Assembly: GCF_022024115.1 (NCBI RefSeq)
Contig: NZ_CP091792.1
Location: 3,286,001 to 3,350,000 of the forward strand
Reading direction: 5' to 3'
DNA length: 64,000 nucleotides
DNA from: Prevotella communis
GTDB lineage: Bacteria; Bacteroidota; Bacteroidia; Bacteroidales; Bacteroidaceae
Shown here: positions 34,852-46,900 of the stretch, piece after piece
Layout: each line of letters begins with the position of its first letter
Numbering within the stretch: the stretch's first letter is position 1
Notes under the pieces: model-generated
Databases searched by the model: none
What the model was told of the DNA's origin: nothing
What the model saw: the letters and a program-made list of their open reading frames with translations, nothing else
Program-made: the position numbers and the translations under genes

Positions 34852-34927
34852 GGCTTGCTGATTCCTTGTTACTCCCTTCTCATATATTTTGTTCATATCA
34901 GATGTATTTTTATTTCAGCGGGTGTTG

Positions 34928-37900
34928 TTATTTTACTGCCAGCTTCTTTTTATGGCGTCCGTCAGCACTCTGAACGAGATAGACGCCACGATTGGTCATT
35001 CTGGTCTCGACAGTCTGACCCGGTTCTACCGTGACGGTATTCAGCGTGACACCCGCAGGTGTGATGATATTAACGTCAACAGTCTGCTTCAGCGTTGACT
35101 CTACCACAATCTTGTGCTTCTTGGTGAAGATATTCAGCGTACCGCTGTATTCATCATCCCTCGGGTCTCGATCATCAACACCAAACTTGCTGTTGGTCTG
35201 ACTGAACACTATCTGCTGAACCCTCTTTGCACGAGAACCGGCTGTGGCTGGTTTCGTGAAGTATGGACGGAAAGCAGCGATAGTCACCTCGCCGGGAGCG
35301 GTCTTGTTGAAACTGCTACCATCAGCATCCATCAGGAACACATCCCTACCCTCTGCTATCTCTGGATTATTCAGATAGGTTGACTTGAAGGTAAAGCCAT
35401 CTTCTGTCACACCAGTCTCGTCGCCGCTCAGAGTCTTTACCGTCTCCTCGTCGCTGACATGTATCTCCGCACCAGTAGCAGAAGCGAATGTGATGACCTG
35501 TTTACGCAGTTCCTTAGAACCACCGGGAGCAGTGTTTGCAGGAACAAAAGCGCCACTGAGGTCAAACTCATAGTAGGTAGCGCCCGGGAATCCGATGATA
35601 TATGGTTTACCCGATGTCAGACGCGCATATTTCTCATACTCACGCGTATTGCTATAGTAGGTCTGATAGAGATCACTATTGGCATCCTGGCGGTCATAGT
35701 CGGCCTTATAGTAGAAATCCCAAAGGAACGTGTTTGTCACCTCCTTGTCAGGATCGGTGCTGACAGAAGTAGGATAGGCAAAGTTGGCTGTATAGACCTT
35801 CTGGTCATCAGACAGTGTACCGCCATCCTTGAGTTCGCGCAACCAGTATTCATGTCCCACCTTGGTCTTTGTGGTCTCGTCCTCGGAGTTGCTTCCACTA
35901 TAGAAGTGTGTTATCTCACCCTTCGTATTAGTAGTAACGATGTCTGCAGTGAACGGCAGACTGACGCCCTCCCATCCCTTGGTTCGGTCAACATATCTGT
36001 CCGGCTTACGCTGATACCACATACGGTGGCTGTCGTCAAACTGATAGGCGATAGGTGCATTGAAGTCATGCTTATCCAACAGGAAATGGTCGAGTGAGGC
36101 GATATAATCCGTGCCCGACTTATATACCCAGTGACCGTGCATACCCTCATAGTTTGAGGTATAGTCCCATTCTGCCACAGTCTTATAATCGGCATCAGTC
36201 TCTATATAATCATAGTCATGCAACTTAGCGCTGATGACATTGGCCGTCTTCTGAGCCGGCATGAGTTGTGCGGCATCACTCTCTGCTTCCGTATATACCA
36301 GCAGGTTCTTCGTCAGGTTCACATTCTGGAATGCCGTCAGACCACCATCATCGAGCAATGGCGGATAGAACACGCCACCTTCGACATGGTTGTAAGGAGC
36401 AGCTGTTGTCCATTCTATCTGATAGCCATTAGATACGTCACCATAGCCAGTGAAGTCGATAGCTGTCATATCCTTATAGGCCACCTTGGCGGCATCGCCA
36501 TTCATGGTCTCTGCAAAGACGGCATTAGGATTGAAGTGGGCCATACGCATCTTACTGCTACGGAAGTAGGCTGGTGCACGATAGACACGGTTATTGTCAT
36601 CGGTGGTGAGCAGACGTTCATCAGACTTATTGATAACCGAAGGCAAATGCTGATGAGAGCGTCCGTCAACATAGCCATAACTCAGCGTCTGTCCAAAGAA
36701 CAGATAGTCGTCGGGCCATATAGGAGCCCACGCAACAATCGGGTTACCATACTCGTCGATGTCTTCACTCTCCCTTCTTCGTACGTTGTAGCCCTCAGGA
36801 ATCTGACCGGCGGCATAACGGAAGTCACCATCATAGAACCGTTGTTCCACATAGCCCATCTTTGGTGCCTGCGTAACCCCCTGTTTCAATGGTACGCCCT
36901 GCGGCGTGTAGTAAGCATACGAACTTGGATAGTAAGCCGTACTCGTCACATTTTTCGTGCCTTCCGTATTGGTAGGCAGCGTACCATCAACATGAGCGGG
37001 GAAGTATTCATACGCCTGTCCGGTGCCGAGGTGGATGCCATCGTAATAGCGTTTACACAAGTAGAAGCCATTCAGGTTGTAAGCCACTTCACCGTCATAG
37101 AAAGCCTTATCCGCCATCTTGCGGGCCTGACCGCCGGCATAGAGAGCCGCATTACTCTCCGGATAGTAGCAGTTCACCACCTGAACACAGTTAGGATTCG
37201 TCGGATCACTCGGATTGCCGAATACTGCATTCACCTTCTCCGCATTAGCAGGGAGGGATGTCGCAGACGTCTTTACCCAACAGTTCTCTACGAAGCCATC
37301 GCCCTCGTCAGCCACACCGGCAGAAGTAAATGAACCCGTCACCCCGAGGTTATACACATTACCGCAGAGTTTTCCGAAGAGAGAATTCGTCAGTCCTGTT
37401 ATCTGATGTCCGTCACCATGCATATTACCACCGAAACAGGTCTCGCCTGTGACAGGAGCTATGGCTTGACGGGCAGGAGAACCATCAGGCACAGAACCAT
37501 CAATATCTGTACGCAGGATGAACTCCAGATTCTGAGCACCACGGATATGACTACCCAGAGGAGCATGCCCCTGGAAGGTGCCCGTCTTGATGAGTCCATC
37601 CTCATCCAGCTCATCTTCAGATGGTGTGAGCAGACTCAAGTCGAAGAGGTTCTTCAGTTCGTCCAGGCCATTCTTATCCTTTCGCGGGTCATCATCACTT
37701 ACTGATGCATAGTTGTTAATATAAACCTTAGCCGGACGATCCACATCGGCACGATCAATATAAAGGTGGTTGTCCTTATAGCGTTCCATCACCTCACCCA
37801 AATCGTGATAGTTGGCCACCTTCACTGGCACACTATTAGAATAGGTCTTACCCAGATAAGTCTTCGAATAGAAGGCGATATAGTGATCGTTGTTCTGATA

Positions 37901-40900
37901 CCAGTAAACCGGCGTTTTGTTATTAGTGAAAGGTACTCCGTTACGATGATGGTCGGCATCATTCTTGTCGGCATAGAGTTCCCAACCATTGATAAGCACC
38001 TCATAGATACCGGCTCTTACCTCAGGTCTGTCCAGACCAACGGCACTACCCGGCAATACAATTGGCGGTTCGTTCAGCGTGCCGATAGAAGGTGCTCCAC
38101 TCTCCAACTGCAGGTGGATATTCACCACATGGAGTTCGTTGGTCATCTTGATATCACCATTATCACCATTCTCGTAGTAGGTGTATTGATATACCACCGT
38201 GACAATCTTTTCCTTGGTCAGATCGCGGATGTCACTCTCACGGTTCACAAAGAGCGTTGTGGTCTCAGTAGGCTCCTGTCCTTGGATGGTAAAGAACTTC
38301 TGATGGTCTATCAAATCGTTCTTATAGCGACTCTCATCAATTCTATCACCGACATTTATCATACTGCCTCCCTCCTGATGTGCTTCAAAACAGTAGTAGG
38401 TCGTTGAGTTTGGTGTCAGTCCCGTGACTTTATTTACCTTTCCGGCATGTGCGCTATAGACATCTGCATCTACCACCTGTCCCTTACCATACGGTGTTCC
38501 CTGAGCATCAGTAAAGTTGTCGATAGCCACATAGGCATCGGTATCTGTTGTTCCGGTCTCTATACGAGTATAATAACGTTTGTCGTTACGTATTCTCTCA
38601 AATTCGCCACTTGTAAGTACTGCTCCAGGTGTATTAGACGTGAACGTGCGTGTTGTTCCATCTGTAAACATCAACGTCTGTGTGTTATCTGAATTGTACA
38701 CTGCATTATATTCCACAGGCACCTGGTTACTATATGGCGCCCAGTAGGCCTGCTCCGTGGTCTTTTTCTCAGACGGGTTATAGAAGCCCAGATAGTTAGG
38801 ATCGGCGAAGAGGTCTAAGGCATCGTGGTTGAAGTCGAAGTGTTTACGGTCGTCTTCAGATAATGAGCACCACGAGTCCTTCGCACTATAGTTCATATTA
38901 GCCTCATAGGTCAGTCCGCCGTATTTTCCTGTCAGCGTACAGATATAAGCCTCCGTCATGATAGCATCTATCTCTTCTTCGTCTATCACATGATGGTACT
39001 TAGTCTTCAGTGCTGCTATCTGCGATGCAGTGAGCAGGTCGCCATTCAACAGATAGTCTTCTTCAGCCAGTTTCAAAGAACCGATACAAACCCAGGCCTT
39101 TCCGAAGCACTTCTTCTGTTCTGTGGTCAGTTCTCCATACTCCTTGGCAGGAATAGCGGTACCCGAATTAGCCGTCTTGTTCTGACCATGATAGGTATAG
39201 CTTACAGTCTCAAGAGCCACATAAGCTTCCTCCATATGCTCCTTACCATCGTCTGTATGATCATAGACCGCCTTTGTGATGATATCGCCCTCGGAATAGT
39301 CACGACGACCATAGACAGCCGTTGTCTGAGGACTGAAGGTAGGACCTTCCACCCAGTCTGACTTACTTTCTGGCGAGAGGGCGTCATACTCTTCCTTCGT
39401 CTTTCTAGTGGTGCTGACGGTATTACCATTGACGGTATAGGTGCTATTACCAGTAACAGGGCTATACCAGTCGCTCCAGATCTTTGGTGTGTCCATATCG
39501 AAGGTCAGCACATAACCAGTATCATGTCCGATATTATTTGATGTGCGGAACACATCGTCCACCACATCCGAATTACTCATAGGATGTCCATGGACATCAA
39601 CGAAAGGATGACCCTCAATGTCGGTGATTGTATGATTATCCGCTTTGAAGGTGCTCACATCCGTGGGCAACATCACATACTCTCCAATCTTATATTCCTG
39701 TCCGTCAATCTTGCACGACCTGCTGTTGACAACAGTCTCGGTAACAAAGAGTTTTTTATCAGACACACTCAGGTGATTCCAGTCCCACCAAGTGATAACG
39801 TCATTCAAGTGATACCTGTCGGCATTGTTATTGACCCATGCACTGCCATCATTTCCCTCTGTACCAATCTTCTTGCCTTCCTCAAAGTAGTAGGCATAGA
39901 GATTTGGTTTGACATCAAGTAACTTCAGGCGTCCGTTAGAAGCCGCCGTAATAGTAAGTGGCAGACGCACATCCTTGGAGTAGGCATTGGCACTACCAGT
40001 ATAGGCCGATACCACCTGTTTATAGACATATACCGAACCCTTTACATACCAGTAATGAGCCTTAGAGTAAGGATCAACACCGATGATGTAGGCATTATTC
40101 GTGGGATAACAGTCGTCGATAATACGCTTGTCGCTGGGATGAATGAAGTTACCAGATGTCTCAATAAGCTGTGGCTTATAAGCATTCTCCTCCACATCAC
40201 CACTAATGATATAACTGCCCGTACTGCTCCAGTCACCTTCCTGGTCTTCAGAATAGCGATACTGCTTATAGGTACGTGCATCGTCGCGTACTTCCTCGCC
40301 ATTGACTATTCTGGGCTTATTATATTCTGAGAGAACTACATTCTTCTTGTTGGGATAGAATCTTGGCACACGGTGTTCGTTCTTTGCATAGACGAAGCCA
40401 CCACCCTCTGTAGAACGTTTCACATTGATTAGGTCAAGTTCCACCACTCCGGTTATCAGACCATAGTCTTTCTCCTTATTTGGATTCTGTTCCGTCAGTT
40501 CAGTGGTCAGCTCCAGGAACACACCCGAGGCCAGTGCCACCTGGTTAGGACTCATGCCATAGTTTCTGTCATTACCCGTTGGGCGTGACTTCTTAAAACT
40601 GTAATAAGTATATGGCTTATTGGTTGTGAGGTCTGTTACCGGATTACCATTACTATCCACATAGTCATCACCAAATGCCACATCACTGGTCAGGTTACCC
40701 AGATAATTCACAATACTATAGATACCAAAGTAGTTGCCATGCAAAGCCTCACTACCGGTATCAGGATTACTGCCAGTATAACCAGCCGCATCGGTACGTA
40801 CCGAACGCTGTTTGTTCAATGACAACTCGCCGACACGGTTAATGGTATAATCGATATCCTCGCCTACCTCTGCCACACGGTCCTTAGCGCCCTGAAGCAC

Positions 40901-43900
40901 CATACGACTACCGAAGACAGCACAGAAGTCTGCTCTCTGGATGGTGTTCAGCAAGCGTCCGGCATAGATAGAACAGAATCCGAACTGTTCCCAGTTAGCG
41001 GCATTAAAACCAGATGATTTCTTCAGTTTTTCAAAGTCTTCCTCCTTGACACGCTGTCCATTCTCGTAGAAATCCCCATCTATATTGACACCATACTTAG
41101 TAACGCCATCCACCTCATGGGTCTCCGTACCATCCTTACAAACATATTCCAGTTGGAAGTAAGCATGCTCACGGTTCGACAAGTTACGGTATTCTTCCAA
41201 GGTGATACGACTAGACAGACCATAGTAGTCGGTACCATAGTTCGTGATATTCAACTCACGATAGCCATCACTTTTGGAAAGGTTTCCACCACCATAGAGG
41301 CCACCGGTATGTTCCGTACCAACGGTGATAAAGTCACGATGATAACAGTCATAGAGCGTGGCTGTGGTATTACCAAAGACTGTCGTAGCATTGGCATAAT
41401 GCGTATCACTGTTTGACGACACGTTGCCACCGCCAAACACAGCATTATGAATAAGCACGCCACGCTCCTCGGTATCACCTGGAACAGGATTGCCATTGGC
41501 ATCCTTATCGCCTGTAAACAAGCCAGCCCATGCCGATTTATCTTTCGGAAGTGTGTTCAGGTCGTTGGTCTCGAAATACTCATACTTGTTTTTTGTCTTT
41601 CCGTTGATTGTAGCCTGATCAGCCTTTACCTGCAGGTATGGTTCAACCACCACCTTACAGTCTTCTATCAGTTTATCCTCACCATTCTCCCTGTAATAAT
41701 AGTAGTAGTGCTGAGGAGAACCCGTAGTAATACCGGCCTGTTTGTCAGCCTTTGTCTTGGGATTATCGAAGCCTTTACTATAGACATAGCCCAGGTCTCC
41801 ACCGCCAAACACATTACCATAGTTCTTGCCTTCCTTTACAGCTTCTGCAGTACCAATCTCACCACCATGAATATAGACTTCCGTCTGACCGAATACATAA
41901 CCATCAGTATAGAGATCATTGGAGCCACCAAATCCTAAGACGTTATAGCCCTTACCTCCTCCAAACACATTACGCTTCACATGTCCATTATACATGGTCA
42001 CATGAGTCTTACCAGGCTTCGTAATCTTGCCGAACGTACGGATATGGTTCACCTCACCACTCTCAGTCGTCTCACCACGTCCGATAGCGGCAATCTCAGC
42101 ACCTCCGTGTACACTACCACGAACGATACCACCCCACATCACGACATTGGTCTCGTCTACATTACTCTTATCACTATAGCCGCCACCGAAGATGTTTCCA
42201 TAGTCCTTCAGGCGACCGATACTGTCGCTCACCGTCCAGGTCTCATCATTCAGTTTCTCAATGAAATCACCATTGATATAGTCATAACCGATATAGCCAT
42301 TGTTGAGAGTCACATTGGCCGTTCCATAGATAGCACCGCCACGGCCTCCCTTCTCAGTCTCACCCTCACCGCCGCCATAAACGTTACGCTGGATGGCAGG
42401 TACGCCATTAAAATAACCATACTGATAGTCATTCTCCGTATCGGTATCATAGCCATTAGTTGCAGCCTCATCCTTCAGGTATTTCATAGCCTTCTTCAGA
42501 CTTTCGGTTACCTGGTCCTTACGAATACCGATGATGATATTTGCCTGAGCAGGGATATCACCCTCGGTAGAGGCATTCAGATTAGCATCCACCTCTACCA
42601 TCAAGGGATTTCCCTGCTTGTCATTTATAGGATTACCTTCGTTATCCAACAAAGGTTCCGTAGTTTTGTGCTTACCCACGCTACCTTTGTATCCGCCACC
42701 AAACACATTACGGACAACACCTGCAGCGATATAGGCCGTAGTAGAAGCCTCGAAGGGATTATCGTACTCATCCGTCAGATTACCGTAACGGTCAAACACA
42801 GAACCGACAGAACCTGCAGCAACAACATCCTTCTCAACCAGTCCACCAAGCAGAGCGATATAGGTAGTGCCATTGACATCACCACTTCTGTTCTTACCAA
42901 CGGTACCCATGCCACCACCATAGGCATAGCCACCGCCAACCTGATAGCCACCCAAGTAAGAACCGACGACAGAGCCCTTGTTGATTATGACATTGGTATT
43001 ATATTTCCTGCCATCGTGACGTGGCTTTGCCAAAGGATTCTTCAAACCGTCTTCTTCGTAGTCTTTGCCAATAGCCAGTCCTTTATAGGTAGGATCATTA
43101 AATTCCTCCACCGACATCCTGCGGGCTGTAGCCACATTACAAACACGACCATTCTGACCACCACCGTAGATAATATAAGCCTGTGCCCCTTTATTGAAGT
43201 TCACCTCCGTATATTGTGACCACGTATCCTCACCACAGCCAGCACCAAAGACAGAAGCCATATACCCGGATGTCTTATTAGTCCAAACTGGTGCATTGAT
43301 ATTCACACGTCCATAGAGCGTTCGGCGTGCATTGTTGTTGCCACCAAAGATATATCCCACAAGAGCATCAGAACTATTCCAGTTCACATTCGTCTCATAG
43401 GCATCACAGATAGTGTCATTGCTCAAACCATAGGCACCACCGAAAAGTTTATTCAGACTGATGGTAGATTTCTCAGGCACATTCACTTCCGTACGACGGG
43501 TGAAGCCTTCCTGATAGCTGGCGCCATAGACAGCATTAATCTGACCACGAGGCAGGTCGATAATAGCCGACACCTTATCCAGGGCAGCTTTCTCCGTAGC
43601 ATTAGGTGTCGCTATAGGAGCTACGTATTCTCTCATGCCCAGTCCGCTCCATGCACCGGCACCAAAGACCTCCATCTGTTTGTAGTTCTCCATATCCTGC
43701 GGAATATCAATCAGGATATAACTACGGTCCTGCATGATATCACGGTCAGCATCACCTGGACTACCCTGTCCGGCACCATAGACCTTTGTCACAGTGTTAT
43801 TGGCATTATTCTTCAGGAGGGCTGTCGCTGTTGGCCGGAAATTCACGAAGGCATTATCCATTCGTGGTTTGGTATAGATAGCATCAGCAGTCACTTTTGC

Positions 43901-46900
43901 GATGCCATGTTCATCGAAGAATTTCCTGAACTGCAATTCCGTATAGTCATATGTACCGTAGCAACCAGCATAGATTCCCACCAGATGTCCCTGCGTATAC
44001 TCTGTATAAGCCGACACCTCCTTGGCTGCATTTATGCCTGGAAGCGTCAGGCCACTTACCCCCTGACGTATTCTGCTGGTGAAATCGGCCTTATTAAGAA
44101 TACGACCACCCAGGTCATTACCACCATATATATAGTCACGAACATAAGGGAATCCCTCTGTGAAAGAGCCGTCTGCATTCACTTGCCTACCCACGTAGGT
44201 CTCAGTATGACCAAGGATATCAGCATTACAAGAACCACCAAAGGTCTGGTAGACACGTCCCTTACCAAGGTTAATCACTGTGTTACCACAGATAGGACCT
44301 AAGAAGCCACCACCGTAGATATACTCACAATCGGCCATCTCATCGCTACTTGTGGCACTCTTTGGAACACCTTCCTTAGCACCTTTCAAGTTGACATAAC
44401 AACTGTAGTTCGGATGATATTGATAGCTCTTGCCATTGAAGGAATAAACACCATTGGCATAAGTACCATCAGGCTCTGTTGAGGTGCCAGTAGCTTCACC
44501 GATGATGCCTTCCTCACTACCACCGAAGATCTGGAACACATACGATTTCTCATTCAGGTTAATGGTGGTACTACCCCATATCTCGGTATCTCGTCCCTTA
44601 CCGCCGCCAAATACGTTGAGGCCCTTACCCAGCACGTCAATACCCTGCTGACCACGGATGACACCCGTGCGGCGTTCCTCAATAAAATACTTGTCGTTAC
44701 CAGGATGCAGCTCATCACTTGCAAAGAGTTTCTCTTCACCATTTGCATCCAAGGTCACCTTGTCGAAGAGAACGTTCGTATCTACCAGACTGGCATTGAT
44801 ATTGATAATCACATTACCATTCACATGACCACTATTATAGCAGCCGCCATAGATATTTCCACCAACAAGACGTCGGTTCAAGTCATCCGTAGTCGTATTA
44901 CCACCGCTTGTATCCGTCGCGCCTATCGTCGTCGGTGTTCCTGATTTCACACCCAGATTCGTATAGACATTCCATTCCAGCTGTGGCTTGCCATTATTAT
45001 CCAATATCAAGTTTCCATATGAGTCAGTCTTCCATCGCATAGGTCTGATTTCCAAACCGGAAAGGTTCAGCGTCAGCTTGTTTCCGATCTTTCCCTCCGG
45101 TGCACTGTCGGCATTGCCTATAAGTCCACCATTGTAAGCCGCATTATACTGCGTAGGTTTGATATAAGCGTTATTGCTGCCGCCCACCAGCTTGTCATAG
45201 ATAATCACACCATAGTTAAAGTCAATAGTGTTCATACCCTCAGTATTCACACTACCTCTGTTGCCGCCGCAGAAGAACGAGCCGAAATAGGTCTTTTTGT
45301 TCACATAATCAGGATCGAACACCACACGTGGTTTGATGCCCATCTCGCAGCCTTTCATATAGGTAGCAAACTGAGTGGCATCAAGAAGATTCATCTGACT
45401 GAAGTCGGCATCAGACGTGTTGTCAGTGGTGTTTCCATTCTCATCCACATACTTAGCCAAGCGCGCCAGCACACTCTCTGTCAGCATATTCTCACCATTA
45501 CTGCCCATGAACACCTGGTGAGCATAGACATTGGCACCAATTTTCAATTCAGCTCTTGCCGTACTACTCGTAGAACGTAGTGTTGCGCTATTGCCTCCAC
45601 AGTACACAGAACCGCCGATATAGGTTGGCTTTGCCTCCGTACCTATCAGACGTACAGTCACAGCCTCCGTATTTGGTCGGAACTGATAAAGTGCCTCAGC
45701 ACTCTCCTGTCCGGTAAAGACAGTATTACTATTATGCCCTAGGATATCATTGACATCGTAGAAATAATCACCATAGAGGTCGGATGTCTTCAGCTGTTTA
45801 TTATCTGTATATGGGTAAGAACCGTTACCGCCTCCGAACACATGTCCATTGACCGTGCTGTGGATACCCACTGCCGAACCGCCATAGACCATGCCCGAGA
45901 TATCATTACCGCCATAGACATTATAGATATTACCACCACCAATATGCACACGGGCTGCATAACCAGCCGGACAGAGCACACCTTCGATGGTTTCTTCATC
46001 GATAGCCTTTCCTGGATTCACGTCTGCCATACGACAGCCACCATAGACATTATTGATTTCCAAAGCGTCAGAGTTCACCGGCAGGAAGATACCTTTCTCG
46101 TATGTCATCGCACCACGGTTACCACCTGAATACAGGTTACGTATCTTACCACTGTTCAGGTGCCACTTAGGACGAATATCCATCGGTGCCTTATTATTTC
46201 CGCCAAACACACGAGAGAACTGGTAGGCATCACTCGTGGCCACATTTTCACCAGCACTGCCAAGAGCGAAAATACCCATGGCTTTCAGACGTTCGGTAGT
46301 CAGTTTACTATTACCTTTCTCATCTGTCATATCATAGGTAATTGCACTCTCATTATCAATACAAATATCTGTTGCCTCAGTCACTGTGGCATTGTTGCCA
46401 CCGCCATAGAGGATAACAATAGAACCGCCACGGATTTCCAGATACGCCTTTCTCAGTTCCGGCTTCACCATACCATAGAACTCACTCGTCTGCGAAGTAT
46501 AGTCATAGTCGCCATTACCACCGCCAAAGACCTGTCCAATATAAATCTTGTATGGCTGGGTTGAACCTACCATCTTCTCTTTTGTGGTGAGAACCAAGGA
46601 ATTATAAGAATTGTCAATACCATTTTCTTCTGCCTTTTTCAGCAGCGGCACCTCTTCATAGGTAATCTCATTGGTAGCCTGATTGATTTTCTGAACCGTT
46701 TTCGTTGGCAAGACCGATGTTCCAATCGTTCCTGCGATATCGTTACCACCATATACATAATTGATAAGGATATCGCCACTCATATTCTCGCCATCGATAT
46801 TGACGAAGGTATGACCGCCCACATTAGCCTGACGAGCACCACCATAGACCGAGCCATTGATATCGCCGGCACGCACGGTAACACTCGTCTTGCCGTTCAT

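Noticed and set aside
34651-34896. 82-residue N-terminal extension of the second giant protein
   Set aside because: It is translated from tandem repeats, and a complete signal peptide starts at 34650. Kept as a possible alternative only.
41981-43219. Plus-strand open frame of 412 codons, with similar ones at 36218-37333 and 58808-59899
   Set aside because: All lie fully inside strong minus-strand genes with recognisable domains, and show no family motif of their own.
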